The notes below the pieces were generated by a model, which ran no database searches, was not told the DNA's origin, and saw nothing but the letters and a program-made list of their open reading frames with translations. The position numbers were made by a program, and so were the translations under genes. 64,000 nucleotides of DNA from Pseudomonas fluorescens (GTDB taxonomy: Bacteria > Pseudomonadota > Gammaproteobacteria > Pseudomonadales > Pseudomonadaceae): the NCBI RefSeq assembly GCF_001307275.1, contig NZ_CP012831.1:4890501-4954500 (forward strand). The letters run 5' to 3'. How positions within the stretch are numbered: the first letter of the stretch is position 1; each line of letters begins with the position of its first letter. Below, piece by piece: positions 1 to 7,259 of this stretch.

Positions 1-815
1 TGGATCGGAATCACATCGGTGAGGCCGGCATCGGTATCGATGTGCCCGCGAACGACGTTGAGGAAGTCCACCAGCCCACTGTCCTTGAGCATGTGGGAAA
101 TCTGGAGACCGTCGCTGGCACCGAAGCCGCCGGGCAGGTCCTCATCGCCGGTGTAGCGCACCCCGAGCAGGAAGTCCTCGCCACAACGCTGGCGGATGCC
201 ACGCAGGATGTCGAAGGTGAAGCGCATCCGGTTTTCCAGCGAACCACCGTAGGGCCCGTCGAGATCGTTGGTCAACGGCGACCAGAACTGATCCATGAGG
301 TGCCCGTAGGCCTGCAGTTCCAGGCCGTCAAGACCAGCCGCCTTCATGCGTTCGGCGGCATCGACGTAGTCCTTGATGATGCGATCGATGTCCCATTCTT
401 CCATCTTTTTCGGAAACGACCGGTGAGACGCTTCGCGGCGATGGGAAGGCGATACCACCGGCAACCAGTCAGCCTTGTCCCAGCGCGTGCGCCGGCCCAG
501 GTGGGTCAGTTGAATCATCACCGCCGCGCCGTGTTCGTGGCACTCGTCAGTCAGGTCCTTCATCCATTTGACCACTTCGTCCTTGTACGCCAGCACGTTG
601 TTGAACACCGGCGGGCTGTCGCGGGAAACAGCGGCGGAGCCCGCCGTCATGGTCAGCGCCACACCGGCCTTGGCGCGCTCGACGTGATAGGCGCGGTACA
701 GATCCTTCGGCATGCCGTCGACAGGATAAGCGGGCTCGTGGGAGGTGGTCATGATCCGGTTTTTGAGGGTCAGGTGCTTGATCTTATAGGGCTGCAGCAG
801 AGGATCGCTGGACAT
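1..815 (-). CDS. DgcA/N-methylproline-demethylase-like FMN oxidoreductase, 3' end cut by window edge
   Basis: The first 271 residues are visible, starting MSSDPLLQPYK at 815; the rest lies outside the window. The N-terminal half is an old-yellow-enzyme-type FMN barrel: substrate/flavin segment QLTHLGRRTR near residue 100, DGPYGGSLENR near 200 and GVRYTGDEDL near 230. Full members of the family (dimethylglycine demethylase DgcA, trimethylamine dehydrogenase, stachydrine-pathway N-methylproline demethylase) carry an Fe-S cluster and a second dinucleotide domain, which cannot be seen here. The protein differs clearly from DgcA of P. aeruginosa as I remember it, so a paralogue acting on another N-methyl compound is more likely. 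It is divergent from an ETF pair and near a betaine-type binding protein, which fits a demethylase passing electrons to ETF. The substrate is inferred, not shown. Confidence 0.85.
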   Translation of the reverse strand, partial: MSSDPLLQPYKIKHLTLKNRIMTTSHEPAYPVDGMPKDLYRAYHVERAKAGVALTMTAGSAAVSRDSPPVFNNVLAYKDEVVKWMKDLTDECHEHGAAVMIQLTHLGRRTRWDKADWLPVVSPSHRREASHRSFPKKMEEWDIDRIIKDYVDAAERMKAAGLDGLELQAYGHLMDQFWSPLTNDLDGPYGGSLENRMRFTFDILRGIRQRCGEDFLLGVRYTGDEDLPGGFGASDGLQISHMLKDSGLVDFLNVVRGHIDTDAGLTDVIPI

Positions 816-853
816 GGTGTTGCGCTCCGGGAACAGAACATCAGGCTTGGTTT

Positions 854-869
854 GACATAACGGTATGTC
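854..869. promoter_or_regulatory. Palindromic operator candidate overlapping the -10 of the demethylase-like gene
   Basis: GACATAACGGTATGTC is a 16-bp inverted repeat with one mismatched pair. On the minus strand a TTGACA box (883-888) lies 17 bp from a weak -10-like TACCGT (860-865), which the palindrome covers. This is the layout of a repressor or regulator site for the gene that starts at 815. The promoter call is by eye. Confidence 0.45.
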
Positions 870-890
870 GAATGTTCATGTGTGTCAACG

Positions 891-905
891 ACCTGTGACA
901 CAGGT
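891..905. promoter_or_regulatory. Perfect 7-1-7 palindrome in the divergent intergenic region
   Basis: ACCTGTGACACAGGT is a perfect inverted repeat with a single central base. It lies between the demethylase-like gene and etfB, immediately upstream of the -35-like box of the former, so it could serve both directions. The regulator is unknown; a GbdR-like activator is encoded at 15010-16053. Confidence 0.4.
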
Positions 906-1039
906 GTACATTTTTCTTGCGTGACGTAAAAACCAGGATTACCATCCAGTCGAAACAGGGGTGGTCCGGCTCGTGCGGCCGGCCATCGCGCATCGATCCA
1001 AAGTGCAAGGGGGCTGTGCGAAGCGCTATGCCAGGAACC

Positions 1040-1789
1040 ATGAAAGTACTCGTTGCGGTAAAACGCGCCATCGACCCGAATGTGAAAGTCCGGGTGAAAG
1101 CCGATGGTTCAGACGTCGAGCTCAATGGCGTGAAGATGGCCTTGAATCCGTTCTGCGAAATCGCCGTGGAAGAGGCGATTCGCCTCAAGGAAAAGGGGCT
1201 GGCATCCGAAGTGGTGGTGGTCTCGGTGGGCACGTCGGCGGCGCAGGAACAACTGCGCACGGCATTGGCGCTCGGCGCGGACCGGGCGCTTCTGGTCGAG
1301 ACGAGCGCGGTACTCGAGCCGCTCAATGTCGCCAAGTACCTGAGCAAAGTGATCGATCAGGAAAAGCCGCACTTGATTCTGTTCGGCAAACAGGCAATCG
1401 ACCAGGAAAACAACCAGGTCGGGCAAATGGTCGCGCAGTTGATCGGCAGCGGTCAGGCCACTTACGCCTCTGCCGTCAATCAGGTCGACGGGCAGTGGGT
1501 CGTCGAACGTGAAGTCGACGGTGGCAGCCAGGTGGTCGCCCTCGCCATGCCGGCCGTGGTGACCTGTGACTTGCGCCTGAACCAACCGCGCTACGCCTCG
1601 TTGCCGAACATCATGAAAGCCAAGAAAAAACCGCTGGAAATCATTGCCGCTGACACCTTGGGCGCGAGCGTGAAGGAACACGCTCGGTTATTAGGGGTGG
1701 TCCCGCCTGCGGTGCGCAAAGCGGGGATCAACGTCGGTTCGGTGGCCGAGCTGGTGGATAAATTGAAGAACGTTGCGGGGGTGATTTGA
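1040..1789 (+). CDS. etfB: Electron transfer flavoprotein beta subunit (locus-specific paralogue)
   Basis: 249 residues, the usual ETF-beta length. It shows the N-terminus MKVLVAVKRAIDPN, the NPFCEIAVEEA segment, the AMP/flavin-side stretch around LALGADRALLVE and the ETF-beta signature region LNQPRYASLPNIMKAKKKP near residues 180-200. The ATG at 1040 was chosen because it gives the family length; upstream in-frame codons add unconserved residues. With the overlapping alpha subunit it forms an FAD-carrying heterodimer that takes electrons from dehydrogenases and passes them to ETF:quinone oxidoreductase. Pseudomonas has a separate housekeeping etfBA pair, so this copy probably serves the divergent flavin demethylase, as ETF genes beside dgcAB do. 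Confidence 0.93.
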   Translation: MKVLVAVKRAIDPNVKVRVKADGSDVELNGVKMALNPFCEIAVEEAIRLKEKGLASEVVVVSVGTSAAQEQLRTALALGADRALLVETSAVLEPLNVAKYLSKVIDQEKPHLILFGKQAIDQENNQVGQMVAQLIGSGQATYASAVNQVDGQWVVEREVDGGSQVVALAMPAVVTCDLRLNQPRYASLPNIMKAKKKPLEIIAADTLGASVKEHARLLGVVPPAVRKAGINVGSVAELVDKLKNVAGVI

Positions 1790-2724
1790 TGCGCACATTG
1801 GTGATCGCCGAGCACAGTGCCGGTCAACTGACGGCTGGTACATGGAGTGCCGTGACCGCCGCCATGGCCCTGGGGACCGAGACGGATTTGCTGGTGATGG
1901 GCGGGACGGCCGCATCGGCAGTGGCGCAACAGGCGGCGCTCACCCAGGGCCTGGCGCGGGTGCTGCTCGCACAAGGGGCGATGTTTGAAAATGCCCTGGC
2001 TGAAAATGTCCAACCGCTGGTCACTTCACTGGTGGCCGAGGGGTATACGCACGTCGTTGCCGACGCCAGCAGTATGGGCCGCAATGTACTGCCACGGATC
2101 GCGGCGAGCCTGGATGTCGGCATGCTGTCCGACGTCACCCAGATCGTCTCGACGGACACGTTCCAACGACCCATTTATGCCGGCAATGCCATCGCCACGG
2201 TGCAGTCCCTCGATCCGATCAAGTTGCTCACCGTCCGTGCCTCGGCGTTCGCCCAGGCCCTGTCCCACGAGCATCGCTGCGAAGTGGTGGTAGTGGAGGG
2301 CGGGCAAAGCGCGAGCAATGTGCGCTTCGTGAGCGAGCAACTGACGGCCAGCGAAAGGCCCGACCTGTCGAGCGCCCGCGTCGTCGTGTCCGGTGGCCGC
2401 GGGATGCAGGGCAAAGAGCATTTCGCCCTGATCGAGCGGGTGGCGGACAAGCTTGGCGGTGCCGTAGGGGCCTCGCGTGCCGCGGTGGATTCGGGGTTTG
2501 CCCCCAACGATCTGCAGGTCGGGCAGACCGGGAAAATCGTTGCGCCAGAGCTTTACATCGCGGCGGGTATCAGTGGCGCCATTCAACATTTGGCGGGCAT
2601 GAGTGGTTCAAAGGTCATCGTTGCGATCAACCAGGACGCTGAAGCGCCGATTGCCCAGGTGGCGGATTACATGTGGGTGGCGGATCTGTTCGAGGCCTTG
2701 CCGGCGCTCGAAAAAGCACTGTGA
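1789..2724 (+). CDS. etfA: Electron transfer flavoprotein alpha subunit (locus-specific paralogue)
   Basis: 311 residues from the ATG at 1789, which overlaps the etfB stop (TGATG), indicating translational coupling. The C-terminal FAD domain is clear: VVSGGRGMQG near residue 200, VGASRAAVDSGF, then LYIAAGISGAIQHLAGM and VAINQDAEAPI, all hallmarks of ETF-alpha. A TTG three bases upstream could also start the protein but is less likely. The N-terminal domain is more divergent than in housekeeping EtfA, fitting a specialised partner. The inferred role is electron transfer from the neighbouring demethylase-like enzyme to the quinone pool. Confidence 0.93.
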   Translation: MRTLVIAEHSAGQLTAGTWSAVTAAMALGTETDLLVMGGTAASAVAQQAALTQGLARVLLAQGAMFENALAENVQPLVTSLVAEGYTHVVADASSMGRNVLPRIAASLDVGMLSDVTQIVSTDTFQRPIYAGNAIATVQSLDPIKLLTVRASAFAQALSHEHRCEVVVVEGGQSASNVRFVSEQLTASERPDLSSARVVVSGGRGMQGKEHFALIERVADKLGGAVGASRAAVDSGFAPNDLQVGQTGKIVAPELYIAAGISGAIQHLAGMSGSKVIVAINQDAEAPIAQVADYMWVADLFEALPALEKAL

Positions 2725-2742
2725 GTACGTACATTCATAAGT

Positions 2743-2758
2743 TCCGCCAAAGGGCGGA
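2743..2758 (+). terminator. Short hairpin after etfA
   Basis: TCCGCCAAAGGGCGGA forms a perfect 6-bp GC-rich stem with a 4-base loop 18 bases after the etfA stop. No T-run follows, so it may be a weak or processing hairpin rather than a full intrinsic terminator. Confidence 0.35.
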
Positions 2759-2926
2759 GGAGGGCCGAACGACCTGAATACAGGAAGGGTTTTCGCATAA
2801 CTAGAACTTATCCATGCATAACATTAAATCCCTTGAGGAGTGTAATGGCACTCTGCTTTGATGAGGGAACGTAAATTCTTCTGCTGCCCTGCCAATAACT
2901 ATTAATACAGTACGCGGAGATGCACC

Positions 2927-3826
2927 ATGATGACGTTTTCCAGTAAAACTCGTATCGGCTGGCTTGCCGGTCTGGCGATGGCCGCCGGCAGCCTGATGGC
3001 CCACGCCGAGGAACCCATGCCCATTCGTATCGGTTGGGTGAATTGGTCGGATACGGAAATCGCTGTAAAGCTGGCGGATACCGCACTGCGCGACCACTTG
3101 AAGCAACCGGTCAAGTTGGTGCTCGCCGATATTGGTATCCAGTTCCAGGCCTTGGCCAACGGCAACATCGACCTGATCCCGATGGTCTGGTTGCCGAGCA
3201 CCCACAAGGCGTTCTATGACAAATACCAGGACAAGCTCGAAGACCTCGGCGTGCTGTATGAAGGTCGGATCGGCATGGCCGTGCCAACGTCCATTCCCAC
3301 CAGCGAACTCGCCACTGTCGAGGACCTCAACAAGCCTGAAGTGCGGCAAAAGCTCGACGGCAAGATCCTGACCTCGGAAGTGGGCAACGGCCAATACAAA
3401 CTCACGGAAAAGGCCATCAAGGAATACAAGCTCGAAGGCTACAAGATGGTTGCTTCTTCAGAGTCAGGCATGTTGAGCGAGCTGGATCGCAATCTCAAAC
3501 GTGACAAATGGGCATTGATCAACGCCTGGAGCCCGCACTGGATGTTCGCCAAGTGGCCGCTGCGCTATCTCGACGATCCGAAGCAGATTTTCGGCGGCGC
3601 CGAACAAATTCACGCGGTTGCCCGCAAAGGCTTCAGCGCCGAGCATCCTGATGTCGCCCGGTTCTTCGCCAACTTCAAGATTCCCAAGGCCGACCTTGAG
3701 AAGCTGATGGCGACCGCCCGTGACAGTTCGGCAGACAAGGTCGTTGCCGAGTACTACGCCGCCAACAAGCCTCGTTTCGAGGCCATGTTTGGCAGTCAGA
3801 CCGCCTCGGCGACCGTCAGCCAGTAA
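2927..3826 (+). CDS. Glycine betaine/proline-betaine-type ABC substrate-binding protein
   Basis: 299 residues. Two adjacent ATG codons start the protein, followed by a Sec signal peptide (TRIGWLAGLAMAAGSLMAHA) cleaved near residue 27. The mature part is an OpuAC/ProX-type betaine-binding fold: IRIGWVNWSDTEIA, then aromatic-rich stretches such as MVWLPSTHKAFYDKY and NAWSPHWMFAKWPL, which resemble the tryptophan cages that hold quaternary ammonium groups. No permease or ATPase gene adjoins it, so it probably feeds a transporter encoded elsewhere, as the Pseudomonas CbcXWV-dependent binding proteins CaiX and BetX do. Its place beside a demethylase-like gene and ETF suggests a betaine-like ligand such as stachydrine; DMSP is an alternative given the next gene. 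Confidence 0.88.
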   Translation: MMTFSSKTRIGWLAGLAMAAGSLMAHAEEPMPIRIGWVNWSDTEIAVKLADTALRDHLKQPVKLVLADIGIQFQALANGNIDLIPMVWLPSTHKAFYDKYQDKLEDLGVLYEGRIGMAVPTSIPTSELATVEDLNKPEVRQKLDGKILTSEVGNGQYKLTEKAIKEYKLEGYKMVASSESGMLSELDRNLKRDKWALINAWSPHWMFAKWPLRYLDDPKQIFGGAEQIHAVARKGFSAEHPDVARFFANFKIPKADLEKLMATARDSSADKVVAEYYAANKPRFEAMFGSQTASATVSQ

Positions 3827-4008
3827 TCGCCGCTGTTGCTTGATAGGTGTTTGCAGTTCGGTGCCCTTGACGCAAAGTGAAGGGCGTCGGCTGTCATCGA
3901 TACCGTTCGGGCTATCCTTGGAACATCTGGGCCCCGCTTCCGGTACCGATGGGATACGTTGAGCAGCCTGTCATTTTCGTCTGCGCCTGACTCAGCAAGG
4001 GGGAAACG

Positions 4009-4653
4009 ATGATTACCCGTCACGAGCATTTGTCGTCGGATCCGGTGGTGACTCGTAGCGCGCAGTGGCTTCGGCGATCGCTGCATGAAATCCTCTCGAA
4101 CCACCTGGTGGACGGTACATCCGGGGCGACACAGGCCTATGCCGCCGCCCTGGGCCCGACCGAGTGGTCCCTCAAGAAACCGCCGGCAACGCCCTGCGCG
4201 TTACCGGCAGTCCTGGCGCCCTATTTGGCCCAGGCATTCGACGCTGCGCCAAGAGTCCCCGAACACCTGGCAGGGGTATTGGAGGCGTTGAACGCGCTGG
4301 TGCCCCATGTTCCCTGGATCAACCGTCAGGCCCAGGCCGGCCAGGACGATCGGTTCGTGGAGCGGCATCGCCATGGGATGGTCACCGGTCCAGGGGGATT
4401 GTTCGACTGTCCTGGCATGACCCTGGGGTTGGCCCTCATGGCGCCCGAAACCTGTTATCCGTTCCACCAGCATCCTCCGGCTGAGTTCTATCTGGTGTTG
4501 TCCCCAGGCGACTGGTATCGCGAGGACGTAGGCTGGTGGACGCCCGGGGCAGGGGGCATTGTCATAAACCCACCGTCCTGCACCCATGCGATGAGATCAA
4601 CGCAAGCGCCACTCCTGGCGCTGTGGGGATTGCTCCATGAGCCCTGCGCTTGA
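4009..4653 (+). CDS. Cupin of the DMSP-lyase-like superfamily (DddQ/DddL-like)
   Basis: 214 residues with a good ribosome site (GGGGGAAACG before ATG). A helical N-terminal half is followed by a single cupin barrel carrying Y150, H153, H155, E159, Y161 and H193 (YPFHQHPPAEFYLVL, then CTHAMRS). The spacing of Y150/H155/E159/Y161/H193 matches what I remember for the catalytic tyrosines and metal ligands of DddQ. DMSP lyases cleave dimethylsulfoniopropionate to DMS and acrylate. The wider superfamily also has members of unknown function in soil bacteria, so DMSP is not proven as substrate. The neighbouring betaine-type binding protein fits a zwitterionic sulfonium or ammonium substrate. No acrylate-catabolism genes (such as acuN/K or prpE) were seen nearby. 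Confidence 0.75.
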   Translation: MITRHEHLSSDPVVTRSAQWLRRSLHEILSNHLVDGTSGATQAYAAALGPTEWSLKKPPATPCALPAVLAPYLAQAFDAAPRVPEHLAGVLEALNALVPHVPWINRQAQAGQDDRFVERHRHGMVTGPGGLFDCPGMTLGLALMAPETCYPFHQHPPAEFYLVLSPGDWYREDVGWWTPGAGGIVINPPSCTHAMRSTQAPLLALWGLLHEPCA

Positions 4654-4695
4654 GGCGAAGGGTCGAAGACTACAAGTCATTTCAGAGGCTGTGCG

Positions 4696-4962
4696 ATGTC
4701 GGTCACCACATTGGGTATCAAGTTGGATGGGGAAACACGGGCCAGGCTGAAGTCGGTGTCGGCAAAGCTGGATCGCACCTGCCACTGGTTCATGAAACGG
4801 GCGATCCTGGATTTCATTGAAAAGGTCGAAGCCGGGGCAGGTATTGAAGCGCTCGTCGCGGTCGAGGCGCTGGAAAGAGACGCAGCGCGCCACAGCCTCG
4901 CAAGACGACGCAGGGATACCATTGCACTAGAGCCGACCACGGGTGATACACACCGTGGGTGA
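4696..4962 (+). CDS. Stand-alone PutA-type ribbon-helix-helix DNA-binding protein
   Basis: 88 residues with AGAGG upstream of ATG 4696. Residues 3-48 (TTLGIKLDGETRARLK, then DRTCHWFMKRAILDFIEKVE) closely resemble the N-terminal RHH operator-binding domain of the proline catabolic enzyme PutA, where the usual text is DRTPHWLIKQAI. The catalytic PutA domains are absent. The basic tail (RRRRD) may aid DNA binding. It lies between the DMSP-lyase-like gene and an exporter gene, with no toxin beside it, so a local repressor is more likely than an antitoxin. If the locus degrades proline betaine, a PutA-like repressor would link it to proline metabolism. That link is inference. Confidence 0.75.
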   Translation: MSVTTLGIKLDGETRARLKSVSAKLDRTCHWFMKRAILDFIEKVEAGAGIEALVAVEALERDAARHSLARRRRDTIALEPTTGDTHRG

Positions 4963-5812
4963 TGCCCCACGGCCTCAACTTGGAGTCCTCTTGTGCCTGC
5001 TTTCCATGCTGCTCTTTGCAAGCCAGGACGGGATCACCAAAGTGCTGGTCAAGGACCTTCCCGTCGCCCAGCTCGTCATGGTGCGTTACTGGGTATTCCT
5101 GGCATTCGCTGTCGGCTATAGCCTTTATCGCGGCCACCTGGGAGCGGCGTGTCGAAGCCATCATCCTGCCCTGCAGGTCATCCGTGCCTTGCTGGGGGTG
5201 GGCGAAAGCGCATTGTTCGGATTGGGGCTGCGTTACCTCGGAATGGCGGAGATGCATGCCCTGTATGCGGTGTTTCCGCTGATGACCCTGGCCTTGGCAG
5301 GCGCATTCCTGGGTGAGTTCATCGGCGTCCGTCGCTGGGTGGCCGCGGCCATAGGGTTCTTGGGGACCCTGGTGATCCTCCGTCCGGGAACCGGCGTCTT
5401 CGAGTTGGCGGCGCTGATTCCGCTGTTGTCGGCCCTGGGGTTCGCGGTCTTCAGTGTGCTGACACGTCGGATCAGCCGGGATGATTCATTCGCGACGAAC
5501 ATGCTCTACATGGGCTTTTTCGGCGCCCTGGCCATCACGTTCTCTGGCTTGCCAGGGTGGGTTTCGCCGAACCCGACACAGTGGGGCCTGATCGCCGTGC
5601 TGTCGACGATCGGCATGGTGGCGCAGTTGCTACTCCTCCAGGCGCTCAAGTACGCAACGGCAGGTACGCTTCAACCGTTCAACTACACGCTGTTGGTGTT
5701 CGCCACATTCATCGGCCTGTTCATATTCGGCGAACTACCTGACCCATGGACCGTCGTGGGGGCGTGCATGGTGATTGCCGCAGGCCTGTATGCAATCAAG
5801 GCGAAAGGGTAG
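4943..5812 (+). CDS. EamA/DMT-family membrane transporter
   Basis: About 289 residues with ten predicted hydrophobic segments and two EamA repeats (for example LLCLLSMLLFASQDGITKVL, and later ALGFAVFSVLTRRISRD). The GTG at 4943 overlaps the end of the RHH gene by 20 bases; the exact start is uncertain. Members export or import small metabolites at the inner membrane. Co-transcription with the RHH gene is likely, so it may be its regulatory target. The substrate cannot be read from sequence. Confidence 0.85.
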   Translation: MIHTVGDAPRPQLGVLLCLLSMLLFASQDGITKVLVKDLPVAQLVMVRYWVFLAFAVGYSLYRGHLGAACRSHHPALQVIRALLGVGESALFGLGLRYLGMAEMHALYAVFPLMTLALAGAFLGEFIGVRRWVAAAIGFLGTLVILRPGTGVFELAALIPLLSALGFAVFSVLTRRISRDDSFATNMLYMGFFGALAITFSGLPGWVSPNPTQWGLIAVLSTIGMVAQLLLLQALKYATAGTLQPFNYTLLVFATFIGLFIFGELPDPWTVVGACMVIAAGLYAIKAKG

Positions 5813-5827
5813 GGAGCCCGTTTTATG

Positions 5828-5877
5828 TTATTCGATACAGGAATAAGCATAATAGAATATATTCCTTGATCGAATTA
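5828..5877. promoter_or_regulatory. 50-bp AT-rich imperfect inverted repeat
   Basis: Two 18-base arms (5828-5845 and 5860-5877) pair with three mismatches around a 14-base loop. The arms hold TTATTCGAT/ATCGAATTA and AGGAATA/TATTCCT. It starts 15 bases after the transporter stop and has no T-run. It could be an operator upstream of the 6.3-12.7 kb operon or a transcript-end hairpin. Confidence 0.45.
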
Positions 5878-6284
5878 GTTGGCATGTTAAGTTGACGCTA
5901 CCGGACCGCCGGATATGTTCAACCTACTCTATGGTACGACTATGTCCGGCGCCCGAATCTTCCAAATCAGCCTTGAGGCTCTGTCGCATGATGGGGCCCA
6001 TGCAGTGATTTCTCAGTCCGGCACTCTGCGCATCAGTTCTTGTGCCGCCATTGCCGTTCCATTCGTGACCGGCAAACCTCTCCCTTGCCAGGCCAACAGT
6101 GAGGCCTGCAGTGCAATCAGCGAAGGCTTGGCGTTTCTGCTCTACGCCATGTGACGCACCGCTGTCGGCACTTCCATACCGTAACGTCAGTCAATCATCT
6201 CCAGGTAATACCCGGTCCCGGGTGGTCGCTTGAAGTGTGAGTGAGTGGGCGTCTGTTCAGCGCAGCCTATCGCGACTTACCACC
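5878..6284 (+). promoter_or_regulatory. Upstream region of the seven-gene operon
   Basis: This gap holds a sigma-70-like promoter candidate (TTGACG 5892-5897, 16 bp, TATGTT 5914-5919) reading into the operon. A small open frame at 5942-6154 (70 residues, MSGARIFQISLEA start) has no convincing ribosome site or family and could be a leader peptide or chance. Nothing else recognisable was seen. Confidence 0.35.
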
Positions 6285-7229
6285 ATGCCAAATTATTTGG
6301 ATGAAGCTCATCGAGTTGAAATCGTCAAGCTCAGCAGGACCTTGACCAGCCAGACTGAATGGCCCACCTGGCTTTTACTGGTCGGCTTTTATCTGGCTTG
6401 GGCGCTTGTTGTTTTTCATGGGCAGGCACTTGGCCAACTCATCAGCATTGCCCTGTTGGTTCCACTGGTCGTGCTCTGGATGTCGATCCAGCATGAGCTT
6501 ATTCACGGTCACCCAACGCGTTGGCCTGCCATAAATAAAGCCCTGGGGTTTCTGCCGTTTGCCGTTTGGTATCCCTACGACATTTATAGGGACACGCATC
6601 TGGCGCATCACAACGACGAGGTGCTGACGGTGCCTGGTCAAGATCCAGAAAGTCGCTATGTCACCAGTGCCTACTGGTTGCAGTCACCGCGTTATGTGAA
6701 AGCGTTGCTTTGGGTAAACAAGACCTTGGGTGGTCGCTTGCTCATGGGAGCACCATTGGCAGTGATATCCCTGCTGGGTAGCGAGATCAGAGGCTTGTTT
6801 CTCGCGGGAGGAAGTACTGGACGAGTGTGGATAGCTCACGTGCTAAGTGTCGTCGTGGTGCTGACCTTGGTTGAACAATACAGCGCCATCAGTGCTGTGC
6901 AGTACGTATTTTTAGTTTCACTGCCGGCCTTGTCCATTGCAATGATCAGGTCGTTTTACGAGCATCGGCCGTCAACGCTGCCAGAACACCGCACGGTGAT
7001 CAATGAATCCTCAGGGCTTTTGAGCTGGCTCTTTCTTAACCTCAATCTTCACTTGGTTCATCACGATCTTCCCGGTTTGCCCTGGTTTTATTTGCCCCGG
7101 GTGTATAGAGCCAGGCGTGAACAATGGATCGCGCGAAACAATGGCTATGTCATTCATGGCTACTTCCAGTTATTGCAGAGGCATCTGATCAATCCCGTGG
7201 ATTGTCCTCGCCATCCTGCCAGGCACTAA
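6285..7229 (+). CDS. Membrane histidine-box desaturase/hydroxylase (FADS superfamily)
   Basis: 314 residues from ATG 6285; an in-frame GTG at 6237 would add 16 residues and neither start has a strong ribosome site. Hydrophobic segments near 28-45 and 50-68 lead into three histidine boxes: HELIHGH (70-76), HLAHH (105-109) and HLVHH (256-260). These are the di-iron ligands of the fatty acid desaturase/alkane hydroxylase-like superfamily of inner-membrane enzymes. It is the first gene of an operon with an osmolyte-type ABC importer and a flavin monooxygenase, so the substrate may be an imported polar compound rather than a membrane lipid. The specific reaction is unknown. A C-terminal soluble reductase domain is absent, so it needs external electron carriers. 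Confidence 0.85.
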   Translation: MPNYLDEAHRVEIVKLSRTLTSQTEWPTWLLLVGFYLAWALVVFHGQALGQLISIALLVPLVVLWMSIQHELIHGHPTRWPAINKALGFLPFAVWYPYDIYRDTHLAHHNDEVLTVPGQDPESRYVTSAYWLQSPRYVKALLWVNKTLGGRLLMGAPLAVISLLGSEIRGLFLAGGSTGRVWIAHVLSVVVVLTLVEQYSAISAVQYVFLVSLPALSIAMIRSFYEHRPSTLPEHRTVINESSGLLSWLFLNLNLHLVHHDLPGLPWFYLPRVYRARREQWIARNNGYVIHGYFQLLQRHLINPVDCPRHPARH

Positions 7230-7259
7230 AAATACTCAAGCTAATCTGGGCGTCGGAAA

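Noticed and set aside
42..860. Plus-strand open frame over the left-edge flavoenzyme
   Set aside because: The minus strand encodes a clear FMN oxidoreductase; the plus reading is its shadow.
4696..4962. RHH protein as an antitoxin
   Set aside because: The neighbour is a membrane transporter and not a toxin, and the RHH text matches PutA better than ParD/CopG.
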